The position numbers were made by a program, and so were the translations under genes. Of a stretch of DNA of 41,780 nt, positions 7,933 through 16,425 are shown in pieces. The notes beneath the pieces are model-generated. The model was given only the letters and a program-made list of their open reading frames with translations. It made no database searches and was not told the DNA's origin. Location: the NCBI GenBank assembly GCA_964345925.1, contig CAYFSP010000012.1, forward strand, positions 1-41,780, given 5' to 3'. How positions within the stretch are numbered: the stretch's first letter is position 1; each line of letters starts with the position of its first letter. Origin of the DNA: Miniphocaeibacter sp964345925. GTDB taxonomy: Bacteria; Bacillota; Clostridia; Tissierellales; Peptoniphilaceae.

Positions 7933-8703
7933 TTATGCATTTGTTTCTTCTAATTCTTTTCTAAATTTCTCCAATATTTTCTTTTCCATTCTAGATACAG
8001 TCATTTGACTTATATTTAACTCCTTAGCTATGGAAACCTGTGTTTTTTTCTCAAAATAACGATCTATTAATATTTTCTTTTCCATTTCATTTAATTTAGC
8101 CATAGCCTTATCCAAAAAGTCTTTTAATTCTATCTTTGCATAGTCATCATCTTCTTGTCCTATTAAATCTTGCAAATTAACTTCTTTATCATCATTTTGT
8201 GAATCAAAGGAAACATCTAGAGATTGAGGAGCGTATACTTTACCGCCTTCCATTGCCTCTATTACCTCTTCTTCCGAAATATCTAAATATTCTGCAATAT
8301 CCTTTATTGTAGGCGAACGCTGTAAAGTTTGACTTAAATAATTTTTAGAATTATTTATTTTTTTAGACAATTCCTGTATTCTTCTAGGTACTCTTATTAC
8401 CCAACCCTTATCTCTAAAATATTTTTTTATTTCCCCTACTATTGTCGGTGTAGCATAACTAGAAAATTCAAAACCCTTACTTATATCATATCTTTCTATT
8501 GCAAGTATTAATCCAATACTTGCAACTTGTAATAGATCTTCATAATCTATTCCTCTATTAACGTATTTTTTAGCTAATATTTCTGCTATATATAAATTTT
8601 TTTCAATAAGTATATCCCTTGTTTTCTTATCTCTATTTATACTATAGCTAAGAAACAGGTCTTTTATCTCCTGTTGCTCCTTTGTCTTATTATTTTCTTT
8701 CAT
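7933..8703 (-). CDS. sigB: SigB-type alternative RNA polymerase sigma factor
   Basis: Sigma-70 family factor of the SigB/SigF/SigG group, 256 aa. Region 2 reads YEDLLQVASIGLILAIERYD and FSSYATPTIVGEIKKYFRDK. Region 3 follows with VPRRIQEL, and region 4 ends in a helix-turn-helix, QVSIAKELNISQMTVSRMEK. The VPRRIQELSKKI and GKVYAPQSLDVS stretches resemble B. subtilis SigB (VPRRIKELG, GKSYQALSVDHS) more than SigF, so general stress response rather than sporulation is preferred. It is the last member of rsbV-rsbW-sigB; its start is 4 nt after the rsbW stop. It is presumably held inactive by RsbW and released by RsbV. No SigB-type promoter was found upstream of the cluster. Confidence 0.85.
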   Translation of the reverse strand: MKENNKTKEQQEIKDLFLSYSINRDKKTRDILIEKNLYIAEILAKKYVNRGIDYEDLLQVASIGLILAIERYDISKGFEFSSYATPTIVGEIKKYFRDKGWVIRVPRRIQELSKKINNSKNYLSQTLQRSPTIKDIAEYLDISEEEVIEAMEGGKVYAPQSLDVSFDSQNDDKEVNLQDLIGQEDDDYAKIELKDFLDKAMAKLNEMEKKILIDRYFEKKTQVSIAKELNISQMTVSRMEKKILEKFRKELEETNA

Positions 8704-8707
8704 CTAT

Positions 8708-9061
8708 TTAACCCTTGATATTTTTTGATAGGAATATTTTATCTTCTTCAAATACAACTTTATCCATTAATGTTTCAAGTATCATCTTAGCGAATTTATT
8801 AGGTTCATCTTCGCATTTTTTATCCATTAATCTATCATTTTTTACATATATATCAAGCTTATCATTCGATAATATAAACTCTACTTCTGTCGTTTCCGAC
8901 AAGTTTAATTGATAGTTTATAGCTTCACTTACTGAAACTTTAATATCTTCTATTGATTCTATATCAAAGTCTATTCTACTTGCAATAAATGCTGTATTCA
9001 ACCTAACCAAGCCAATATTTTCTGGATTGTTATCTATTATTAATCTATATTTTTTTTCCAT
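8708..9061 (-). CDS. rsbW: RsbW-like anti-sigma factor lacking kinase motifs
   Basis: 117-residue protein of the RsbW/SpoIIAB anti-sigma family. It aligns by eye with B. subtilis RsbW at NPENIGLVRL, ASR, IEDIKVSVSEA and METLMDEV-like ILETLMDKV. The GHKL ATP-binding motifs are missing. The N-box is SEAINYQ, with Glu46 kept but Tyr50 where the Asn belongs. The DxGxG box is replaced by KNDR (74-77) and the GGLGL box by NKFAKMI (88-94). The protein is also about 40 residues shorter. ATP-dependent phosphorylation of RsbV therefore looks unlikely, although binding to SigB could remain. Its GGAG site overlaps the end of rsbV and the start is 3 nt after that stop. Family assignment rests on synteny plus the conserved segments. 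Confidence 0.78.
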   Translation of the reverse strand: MEKKYRLIIDNNPENIGLVRLNTAFIASRIDFDIESIEDIKVSVSEAINYQLNLSETTEVEFILSNDKLDIYVKNDRLMDKKCEDEPNKFAKMILETLMDKVVFEEDKIFLSKNIKG

Positions 9062-9064
9062 ATA

Positions 9065-9373
9065 TTACTCCGTTATATTGAACACTTTGTCTAATTCGGT
9101 AATTTCAAATATCTTTTTTATATTTGATTTTATATTTTTTATAGACATATTCTTTTCATCATTTTTAATCTTATTATATATACTTATTAGACTTCCAAGT
9201 CCAGTTGAATCTATAAACTCAAGTCCTACAGCATCTATTACTATATCCTTAGGAGTATTTAAACTTTTAATAACCTCAGTTTTAAAATCATCACTTGTAT
9301 AAGCATCTAAATCTCCATCTAAACTTATATTTAAAATTTCTTCTATTTCTGAAATCTTATAGTTTAATCCCAT
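9065..9373 (-). CDS. rsbV: RsbV-type anti-anti-sigma factor (STAS domain)
   Basis: Single STAS domain, 102 aa. It has the phospho-acceptor motif VIDAVGLEFIDSTGLGSL with Ser56, the same position as the phosphorylated serine of B. subtilis RsbV. Unphosphorylated RsbV binds RsbW and frees SigB. AGGAGG lies ahead of the start and overlaps the gyrA stop codon; the intergenic gap is only 9 nt. No RsbT, RsbS, RsbU or RsbP gene is nearby, so the upstream signal and phosphatase are unknown. Coexistence of an intact phosphorylatable serine with an apparently kinase-dead RsbW is odd. Confidence 0.88.
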   Translation of the reverse strand: MGLNYKISEIEEILNISLDGDLDAYTSDDFKTEVIKSLNTPKDIVIDAVGLEFIDSTGLGSLISIYNKIKNDEKNMSIKNIKSNIKKIFEITELDKVFNITE

Positions 9374-9382
9374 AATAGCCTC

Positions 9383-11830
9383 CTATTTATCTTTAATATC
9401 TTCTATTTCTTCAATATACTTAGTAACCGCTACTATTTTATCATCGTCGCTTTTAACATCTCTAATTTTAACACCCATAGTATCTCTACCCTTTGTAGAT
9501 ACCTGTTTTACAGATAGCCTTATTATATCACCTTTTGCTGACATTAATATTATTTCATCTTCTGTATTTATTAATTTAGCAGATATTAAATCACCAGTAC
9601 GTTTAGATATTTTATATGTTTTAACACCTTTTCCACCTCTATTTTGAACCTTATAATTTGCTATTGTAGTCTTTTTACCATATCCATTTTCAGAAACTAC
9701 AAGTAGGTATTTATTATCGTCAATAATATCCATTGCAACTACGGAATCATCCTTGCTTAGAGTTATACCTTTTACTCCTTGTGCAGATCTACCTATTGGT
9801 CTTATTCCACCTATTTTAAATCTTATGGATATTCCACTCTTTGTCACTATCATAGCTTCATCATCTTTATTAACGGATCTTACTCCTATTAATTCATCAT
9901 CCTCTTTTAATGTTAAAGCTATTAAACCAGACTTTCTAAGATTTTTAAACAATTCCAATTTAGTTTTCTTAACTAAACCACTTTTTGTTGCCATAAATAG
10001 ATATGTGTTTTTATCAAATGTTTCAAATGGTATTGCTGCTTGTATTTTTTCATCCTTAGATATTTGAAGTAGATTAATTATTGCCTGTCCTCTAGCCTGT
10101 CTTCCACCTTCTGGTATTTCATATGCTTTTAGACTATAAACTCTACCTTTATTAGTAAAGAATAATATTGTACTATGTGTTGATGTTACAAATAATGTTT
10201 CAACAAAGTCTCCATCTTTTAAGTTTAGACCTATTACTCCCTTTCCACCCCTATTTTGTACCTTGTAGGAATCGGCAGGTATTCTCTTTACATAACCCTG
10301 TTTTGTTATAGTGATTAATACATCTTCCTCTTCTATTAATTCCTCTATATTTATTTCGTTAAAAGCAGGTTTTATCTTAGATCTTCTCTTATCGCCAAAT
10401 TTTTCCTTTATTTCTATTAATTCATTTTTTATAATATTTAATAAAAGTTCTTCATTTGCCAATATTTCTTTTAATCTTGCTATTTCCTTTATTAATTCCT
10501 CATATTCGTCTTGTAATTTTTCTCTTTCAAGACCTTGCAATCTTCTAAGTCTCATATCAAGTATTGCCTGAGCTTGAATTTCAGAAAACTCAAATCTTTC
10601 CATTAATTTTTCCAATGCATCTGAGTAAGACGTTCTTATAATATGAATAATTTCATCTATATTGTCTATAGCTTTTAAAAGACCTTCAACTATATGAGCT
10701 CTAGCCTCTGCTTTATCCAAGTCAAACTGTGTTCTTCTCGTTACAACTTCCTCTTGATGTTCTACATATAATTCTATTAATTCCTTTAAATTAAGTATTT
10801 TTGGTACACCTTTTACTAGTGCAAGGTTAATTATTCCAAATGTAACTTGCATTTGAGTATGTTTGTAAAGATTATTTAATACTACTTGAGCATTGGCATC
10901 TCTCTTTAGCTCTACAACAATCCTCATACCTTTTCTACCTGACTCATCCCTTAAGTCTGAAATTCCTTCAATTCTCTTATCTTTAACGAGTTCAGCTATT
11001 TTTATAATCAAATTGGATTTATTTACTTGGTAAGGTATTTCCGTTACTACTATTCTCTCTCTATTCTTAACTTCTTCTATTTCAGCAACAGCTCTTACAA
11101 TTACCTTTCCTCTTCCTGTATTATAAGCGTCTACTATACCATTTTTTCCCATTATATGAGCACCTGTTGGGAAATCTGGTCCTTTTATTATCTTGTTTAA
11201 TTCCTCAATTGTAATTTCTCTATTGTCAATATATTCAACAATTCCATCAATTACTTCCCTTAGGTTATGAGGAGCCATATTTGTTGCCATACCTACGGCA
11301 ATACCTGCTGATCCATTTACTAGAAGATTTGGAAATCTTGATGGAAGTACAACTGGTTCCTTTTCTCTACCATCATAGTTAGGTTTAAAATCTACTGTAT
11401 TTTTATTTATATCCCTTAACATTTCAAGGCATAATTTTTCCATTCTTAACTCTGTATAACGAGGCGCAGCCGCTCCGTCACCATCTATTGAACCGAAGTT
11501 ACCTTGACCTTGTACCAATGGATATCTCATATTGAAGTCCTGAGCAAGCCTTACTACTGCATCATAAATTGCATAGTCACCATGAGGGTGATACTTACCC
11601 ATAACATCCCCTACAAGTCTTGCAGACTTGCTGAATCCTCTATCTGGAAAAAGGCTTTGTTCCTGCATTCCAAAAATAATTCTTCTATGAACAGGCTTTA
11701 AACCATCTCTTACATCTGGCAAAGCTCTTGATGTTATAACGCTCATGGAGTATTCAATATATGATTTTTTCATTTCTTCATTTAAGTCTCTTCCGACTAT
11801 ATTATCATGTTCTTGTATTAAATCTGACAT
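9383..11830 (-). CDS. gyrA: DNA gyrase subunit A
   Basis: Catalytic breakage-rejoining subunit of DNA gyrase, 815 aa, normal length. N-terminal winged-helix region with the catalytic tyrosine in AAAPRYTE, then the coiled-coil region and a C-terminal beta-pinwheel with the GyrA-box NRGGKGV (YKVQNRGGKGVKTY; a second copy SYKVQNRGGKGVIG). The quinolone-resistance region reads HPHGDYAIYDAVVRLAQ: residue 86 (codon TAT, 11573-11575), equivalent to E. coli Ser83, is tyrosine, and Asp90 (E. coli Asp87) is kept. It starts 8 nt after gyrB. Its stop TAG overlaps the ribosome-binding site of rsbV, tying the stress-sigma module to the gyrase operon. Confidence 0.97.
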   Translation of the reverse strand: MSDLIQEHDNIVGRDLNEEMKKSYIEYSMSVITSRALPDVRDGLKPVHRRIIFGMQEQSLFPDRGFSKSARLVGDVMGKYHPHGDYAIYDAVVRLAQDFNMRYPLVQGQGNFGSIDGDGAAAPRYTELRMEKLCLEMLRDINKNTVDFKPNYDGREKEPVVLPSRFPNLLVNGSAGIAVGMATNMAPHNLREVIDGIVEYIDNREITIEELNKIIKGPDFPTGAHIMGKNGIVDAYNTGRGKVIVRAVAEIEEVKNRERIVVTEIPYQVNKSNLIIKIAELVKDKRIEGISDLRDESGRKGMRIVVELKRDANAQVVLNNLYKHTQMQVTFGIINLALVKGVPKILNLKELIELYVEHQEEVVTRRTQFDLDKAEARAHIVEGLLKAIDNIDEIIHIIRTSYSDALEKLMERFEFSEIQAQAILDMRLRRLQGLEREKLQDEYEELIKEIARLKEILANEELLLNIIKNELIEIKEKFGDKRRSKIKPAFNEINIEELIEEEDVLITITKQGYVKRIPADSYKVQNRGGKGVIGLNLKDGDFVETLFVTSTHSTILFFTNKGRVYSLKAYEIPEGGRQARGQAIINLLQISKDEKIQAAIPFETFDKNTYLFMATKSGLVKKTKLELFKNLRKSGLIALTLKEDDELIGVRSVNKDDEAMIVTKSGISIRFKIGGIRPIGRSAQGVKGITLSKDDSVVAMDIIDDNKYLLVVSENGYGKKTTIANYKVQNRGGKGVKTYKISKRTGDLISAKLINTEDEIILMSAKGDIIRLSVKQVSTKGRDTMGVKIRDVKSDDDKIVAVTKYIEEIEDIKDK

Positions 11831-11838
11831 AATTCCTC

Positions 11839-13752
11839 CTAAGCATCTATATTTTCTGCATATTCTGCATTATCTTCAATAAATTCACGTCTTGGTTCAA
11901 CTTTATCGCCCATTAATGTTGTGAATGTTTCATCTAATGTCAACATATCCTCTAAATCCACAGTAACCTGTAATAGTACTCTATCCTCTGGATTCATAGT
12001 AGTTGCCCAAAGTTGTTCAGCATTCATCTCTCCAAGACCTTTATATCTTTGAACTTTTAAGTTGGAACCTCTTCCCAACTCATCTAAAGCATTTTCCAAT
12101 TCAATATCATCGTAGCAATATTTAACTACTTTAGTTCCTCTCAAAATTCCATAAAGTGGTGGTTGAGCTATATAGATATGACCTTTCTCTATTAACTCCC
12201 TCATAAATCTAAAGAAAAATGTTAATAATAATGTTCTAATATGAGCACCGTCAACATCGGCATCCGTCATTATTATAATTTTTCCATATCTTAGATTATC
12301 TATATTAAATTCTGAACCTATTCCTGTTCCAAAGGCAGTTATCATATTTTTTATTTCATCTGATGATAAAGCTCTATCAAGTCTTGCCTTCTCTACGTTT
12401 AATATTTTTCCTCTAAGAGGTAATATAGCTTGAAACTGACTGTCTCTACCACCTTTGGCAGATCCACCAGCTGAGTCCCCTTCGACTAAGAATATTTCGT
12501 TTACATCTATATTAGTATCTATACAGTCTGATAGTTTTCCTGGCAGTGGAGTATTATCAAGAATTGATCTCTTTCTTGTTAAGTCTCTTGCCTTTCTTGC
12601 TGCTTCTCTAGCTCTTGCAGAGCTTTGTGCCTTATCTATTATGGTTTTGGCAACTTTAGGATTTTCTTCTAAAAATGTTGAAAGTCCTTCATAAAGTGTA
12701 GTTTCTACAACTCCTCTACTTTCACTATTTCCAAGTTTAGCTTTAGTCTGTCCTTCAAATTGAGGTTCTTGTAGCTTTATAGAAACAATTGCAGTAATTC
12801 CTTCTCTTGCATCTTCCCCTTGAAGATTATTATCCTTTTCTTTTATAATATTATACTTTCTACCATAATCGTTTATAGCTCTAGTCAAAGCCGTTCTAAA
12901 TCCTACTAAATGCGTTCCACCTTCTGCTGTATGAATATTATTAGCAAAAGTTAACACATTTTCTGAATAGCTATCAGTATACTGTAATGCTACTTCAACA
13001 TATGATTTATCTTTTTCACCATCTACGTATATAATTTCTGAATGTAATGGATTTTTATTTCTATTTAAATACTCAACAAATGATTTAATTCCACCTTCAT
13101 AATGGAATTCCATTTTTGTACCATCTCTTCTATCCTCTAAAGTTATTCTTACACCTTTATTTAAAAATGCCATTTCTCTAAATCTTGTAATGAGTATTTC
13201 TTTTTCAAATATTACTGTTTCAAATATTTCAGGGTCTGGTTTAAACTTAATCTCTGTTCCAGTTCCAGTAACTTTTTTACCCTTTTGTATTTCTGTAACT
13301 ACTTTTCCCCTAGCAAATTCTTGAATAAACTCGTATCCTTCTCTATGAACCGTTGCTATTAATTGTTCTGAAAGGGCATTTACTACTGAGACACCAACTC
13401 CGTGTAAACCACCTGATACCTTGTAAGCATCATTGTTAAATTTACCACCAGCATGTAGTATTGTTAAAACTGTTTCAAGTGTTGATTTTCCAGTTTGTGG
13501 ATGTTTTTCAACTGGTATTCCTGAACCATTATCTCTAACTGATAATGACCCATCCTCATATATTATTACTTCAATAGTATCTGCTACGCCAGCTAATGCC
13601 TCATCAATACTATTATCCACAACTTCATATACCAGATGATGAAGCCCCTTACTACTAGTTGAACCTATATACATTCCTGGTCTTAACCTTACAGGTTCTA
13701 ACCCCTCAAGTACTCTAATATCACTAGCAGAATAATTTCTTTTTTCTGTCAT
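11839..13752 (-). CDS. gyrB: DNA gyrase subunit B
   Basis: ATPase subunit of gyrase, 637 aa. N-terminal GHKL ATPase with DNSIDEALAG, DNGSGIPV and GGLHGVGVSVVNALS; transducer domain; TOPRIM with EGDSAGGSAK, PLRGKILNVEKA and DADVDGAHIRTLLL; C-terminal GEMNAEQLWATTM. The Asp and Lys positions linked to quinolone resistance in EGDSAGGSAKGGRD and PLRGKILNVEKA look unaltered. It lies between recF (15 nt gap) and gyrA (8 nt gap) in the standard Bacillota order. A GAAGGGAAG-type site precedes the ATG. Confidence 0.97.
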   Translation of the reverse strand: MTEKRNYSASDIRVLEGLEPVRLRPGMYIGSTSSKGLHHLVYEVVDNSIDEALAGVADTIEVIIYEDGSLSVRDNGSGIPVEKHPQTGKSTLETVLTILHAGGKFNNDAYKVSGGLHGVGVSVVNALSEQLIATVHREGYEFIQEFARGKVVTEIQKGKKVTGTGTEIKFKPDPEIFETVIFEKEILITRFREMAFLNKGVRITLEDRRDGTKMEFHYEGGIKSFVEYLNRNKNPLHSEIIYVDGEKDKSYVEVALQYTDSYSENVLTFANNIHTAEGGTHLVGFRTALTRAINDYGRKYNIIKEKDNNLQGEDAREGITAIVSIKLQEPQFEGQTKAKLGNSESRGVVETTLYEGLSTFLEENPKVAKTIIDKAQSSARAREAARKARDLTRKRSILDNTPLPGKLSDCIDTNIDVNEIFLVEGDSAGGSAKGGRDSQFQAILPLRGKILNVEKARLDRALSSDEIKNMITAFGTGIGSEFNIDNLRYGKIIIMTDADVDGAHIRTLLLTFFFRFMRELIEKGHIYIAQPPLYGILRGTKVVKYCYDDIELENALDELGRGSNLKVQRYKGLGEMNAEQLWATTMNPEDRVLLQVTVDLEDMLTLDETFTTLMGDKVEPRREFIEDNAEYAENIDA

Positions 13753-13767
13753 ATTTCTTCCCTTCTA

Positions 13768-14871
13768 TTAACAATTGTCCATTATTTTAATACTTTTATC
13801 CTTTAAAATAAAAGTTCTATAATCCTTATTTTCAATTTTATCCACAAAATCAAAATTTGTAGATGTAATTATTGATTGATAATCCTTTATAACATTTAAT
13901 AAATACTTTACCCTAACAATATCAAGCTCTGAAAATACATCATCTAATAAAATTATTGGCTTTACTTCCTTTAATTTAGAATATAGATATATTTGAGCTA
14001 TTTTTATACTGAGTATTGAAGTTCTCTGTTGTCCTTGTGATGCAAAAACCTTACTGCTCTTTCCATTAATATCTATTTTTATATCATCTCTATGACAACC
14101 AACAGTTGTAAATCCAACTTCTTTATCCTTTTCTAAAGATATCATTGTCTCATTGTATAAATCTCTTTCCAAATTTTCCCCATATTTAAAACCATCGTAT
14201 TCTATTGTTAGTAAATCCATATTATTAGTTATATCGTTATTTATCTTTTGACTTATTTTATTTAAAGTATTTATATACTTACTTCTCATTTTTATTATTA
14301 TTGCACCTTCTGTTACTATTTGCTTTGTAACTGCAATAATCTGTTCATTAAAATACCTTTTATTTTTACTATATTTTAAAAGATAATTTCTCTGATTTAA
14401 TATATTGTTGTATTTTACTATTAAATTATTGTATGACGGAATCAATCCAGTAATTAAATCATCTATAAAATTTCTTCTATAACTTTTACTGTCCTTGATT
14501 ATTCTTAAATCGTCAGGTGTGAATGTAACAATATCAAAAAATGTACGAAGTTCTTTCATAGTATCGATTAAGTCTTCATTTATTCTTATTTGTTTCTTTT
14601 TATCCCTAGATATTTTTACCTCTATTTTTTCATCAACGCCATTTGATTCAATATCCGTTCTTATATATGAATTCAATTTATCAAATTTTATTAAATCCAT
14701 CTCTTTTGATGATCTAAAACTCTTTCCCTTAGCACTAAAATATATGGCTTCTAATATATTGGTTTTTCCCTCAGCATTATTACCAACTATAATATTGGTA
14801 TTTTCTGAGAATTGAATATTTAAATTATCAAAATTTCTAAAATTTAAAAGATAAGTATTTTTAATTATCAA
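13768..14871 (-). CDS. recF: DNA replication and repair protein RecF
   Basis: ABC-type ATPase that helps load RecA onto gapped DNA. Walker A GNNAEGKTN, signature ASQGQQRTS and Walker B PIILLDDVFSELD are all present in 367 aa. The start codon is TTG (14869-14871), with an AGGAG site 7 nt upstream; no in-frame ATG lies near it. It follows yaaA after 9 nt and precedes gyrB after 15 nt. No remB-like gene lies between recF and gyrB, unlike in Bacillus. Confidence 0.95.
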   Translation of the reverse strand: MIIKNTYLLNFRNFDNLNIQFSENTNIIVGNNAEGKTNILEAIYFSAKGKSFRSSKEMDLIKFDKLNSYIRTDIESNGVDEKIEVKISRDKKKQIRINEDLIDTMKELRTFFDIVTFTPDDLRIIKDSKSYRRNFIDDLITGLIPSYNNLIVKYNNILNQRNYLLKYSKNKRYFNEQIIAVTKQIVTEGAIIIKMRSKYINTLNKISQKINNDITNNMDLLTIEYDGFKYGENLERDLYNETMISLEKDKEVGFTTVGCHRDDIKIDINGKSSKVFASQGQQRTSILSIKIAQIYLYSKLKEVKPIILLDDVFSELDIVRVKYLLNVIKDYQSIITSTNFDFVDKIENKDYRTFILKDKSIKIMDNC

Positions 14872-14880
14872 CTTATTCTC

Positions 14881-15087
14881 CTAATCAATAATGAATTTTT
14901 CACCATTATATTCGACAGTATCCCCATGTCTTAATTTTTTTCCTCTTCTTGTTTCAACTTCTCCATTGACTTTTACTTCACCATTTTGAATTAATTCCTT
15001 TGCTAAGCCACCAGAGGAAACTACATTGGCAAATTTTAAAGATTGTTCTAATTTTATAAATTCAGTTTCTATTTTTATTTTTTCCAT
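14881..15087 (-). CDS. yaaA: Small S4-domain RNA-binding protein YaaA
   Basis: 68-residue protein that is almost entirely one S4-like RNA-binding fold: FVSSGG-type core (VVSSGGLAKELIQNGEVKVNGEVETRRGKKL). Homologues always sit between dnaN and recF in Bacillota and have been linked to ribosome assembly. Its ATG overlaps the dnaN stop by one base (TAATG), so translation is coupled. Confidence 0.9.
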   Translation of the reverse strand: MEKIKIETEFIKLEQSLKFANVVSSGGLAKELIQNGEVKVNGEVETRRGKKLRHGDTVEYNGEKFIID

Positions 15088-16187
15088 TAATCTCTTCCTA
15101 ATCTAACTGGTAGTACTAAGTAGGTATAATCTATCTCTTCGTCAATAGGATGTATTATACATGGGTTTAATGAACCAGTTAACAGTATTTCACATTTTTC
15201 ACTTTCCAAAACCTTAAGGCCATCTAGTAAATACTTAGCATTAAATGCTATTTCTATATTTTCTCCCTCTTTATCACATGTAATATTTTCATTTACATTA
15301 CCATACTCAGAGTTTGAAGTTATATTTAAATTACCTTCAGAAATTACTATTTTTACTAAATTGGCTTTCTCCTCTCTTGCAAGTAGAGAAGCTCTTTCTA
15401 GAGAATCTTGAAAATCCTTTTTGTTTATTTCAACTTTACAGTTAAAATCATCTGTGATTATATCGTTATAATTAATAAATTTTCCATCTAGTAATCTTGA
15501 ATAGACTAAAGTATTTCCTAAATCGAAAATAATATTGTTTTGAACAAAATTTAAAATTATTTTATCATCTTCTTCCAATATTTTTTGTAATTCAACTAAA
15601 GCCCTAGAAGGAATTATTTCCTTTACATCTATATCACTTTTCATCTTATGTTTACTTAAAGCGATTCTAAATCCATCAAGTGCTACAAAATTCATTTCAT
15701 TTCCAGAAAGTTCTATTAAAACTCCTGTTAATGCTGGTCTAGTTTCATCTAAAGATGCTGCAAATACAGTTTCTCTTATAGCATTTTTAAGTAGATTGGT
15801 TTCAAGTTCCAAATTCTTTTCATCATTTTTTTGTGGTAATGGTGGATAATCTGAAGAATCTTGACCAATTAAATTAAATTCTGAGTTCATACATTTTATT
15901 TGTATATTATCTCCAACTATATTGAATTTTATAGGTGCATCTGGTAATTTTCTTACAATATTACCAATCATAGAAGAGTTAATAACTATTTTTCCTTCTT
16001 TTTCCACAAGACATTCCGTTTTTGTTTCAATACTAAGTTCTAAATCTGTAGAAGTTAATATTAAATAATTATCTTTAGCCTCAAATAAAATACCTTCTAA
16101 TATTTGTATAGTAGTTCTAGAAGATATAGCTTTTTGTGCAATATTAATATGTTTTAGTAAATCTTTTTGATTTATTTCAAATTTCAT
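15087..16187 (-). CDS. dnaN: DNA polymerase III beta sliding clamp
   Basis: Processivity clamp, 366 aa, three repeated clamp domains. Visible are the N-terminal MKFEINQKDLLKHINIAQKAIS, LILTSTDLELSIET, ETRPALTGVLIE in the second domain and the terminal IDYTYLVLPVRL, which forms part of the peptide-binding pocket. CGGAGGA precedes the ATG. It follows dnaA across the origin's unwinding region, and an AT-rich TATAAT (minus strand, 16208-16213) could provide a local start. Confidence 0.96.
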   Translation of the reverse strand: MKFEINQKDLLKHINIAQKAISSRTTIQILEGILFEAKDNYLILTSTDLELSIETKTECLVEKEGKIVINSSMIGNIVRKLPDAPIKFNIVGDNIQIKCMNSEFNLIGQDSSDYPPLPQKNDEKNLELETNLLKNAIRETVFAASLDETRPALTGVLIELSGNEMNFVALDGFRIALSKHKMKSDIDVKEIIPSRALVELQKILEEDDKIILNFVQNNIIFDLGNTLVYSRLLDGKFINYNDIITDDFNCKVEINKKDFQDSLERASLLAREEKANLVKIVISEGNLNITSNSEYGNVNENITCDKEGENIEIAFNAKYLLDGLKVLESEKCEILLTGSLNPCIIHPIDEEIDYTYLVLPVRLGRD

Positions 16188-16425
16188 AATTCCTCCGTAT
16201 ATAAAAAATTATAATAATAAATAGTAGTAGTAATAGTAGTGTATGCGCATACTGTGGATAAGTGACATAAAATTGTAAATATAGATATAATTTGTATTTA
16301 TATCATTGTTGATAAGATTGGTTTAAATATTGGTTTATCAACATTATCCACAAAAAACATAAAAATAAAAACAAAATAGAGTTATCCACATTTTATCCAC
16401 ATGGTTATCAACTGTATATTGTGGA
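16188..16425. other. oriC: oriC, dnaA-dnaN half (DnaA-box cluster and unwinding region)
   Basis: Four perfect DnaA boxes (TTATCCACA or complement) lie at 16253-16261, 16344-16352, 16382-16390 and 16393-16401. One-mismatch boxes TTATCAACA lie at 16307-16315 (complement) and 16335-16343, with TTATCAACT at 16405-16413. On the dnaN side are a 12-bp palindrome GTATGCGCATAC (16241-16252), the DnaA-trio run (16222-16239) and an AT-only stretch (16201-16220). This matches the layout of the B. subtilis basal unwinding system, so strand opening is expected at about 16200-16240. Confidence 0.88.
16222..16239. other. DnaA-trio element
   Basis: Six successive triplets TAG TAG TAG TAA TAG TAG, separated from the DnaA box at 16253 by the GC-containing palindrome. 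DnaA-trios guide the DnaA filament onto single-stranded DNA during origin opening. Orientation toward dnaN matches B. subtilis. Confidence 0.8.

Noticed and set aside
7933..9373. spoIIAA-spoIIAB-sigF sporulation module
   Set aside because: The sigma factor matches SigB better (VPRRIQEL, GKVYAPQSLDVS), and no other sporulation gene is nearby. Not fully excluded.
16222..16239. Simple microsatellite (TAG repeats)
   Set aside because: Position next to a DnaA box and GC-containing spacer at the dnaN side matches the DnaA-trio element, a better explanation.
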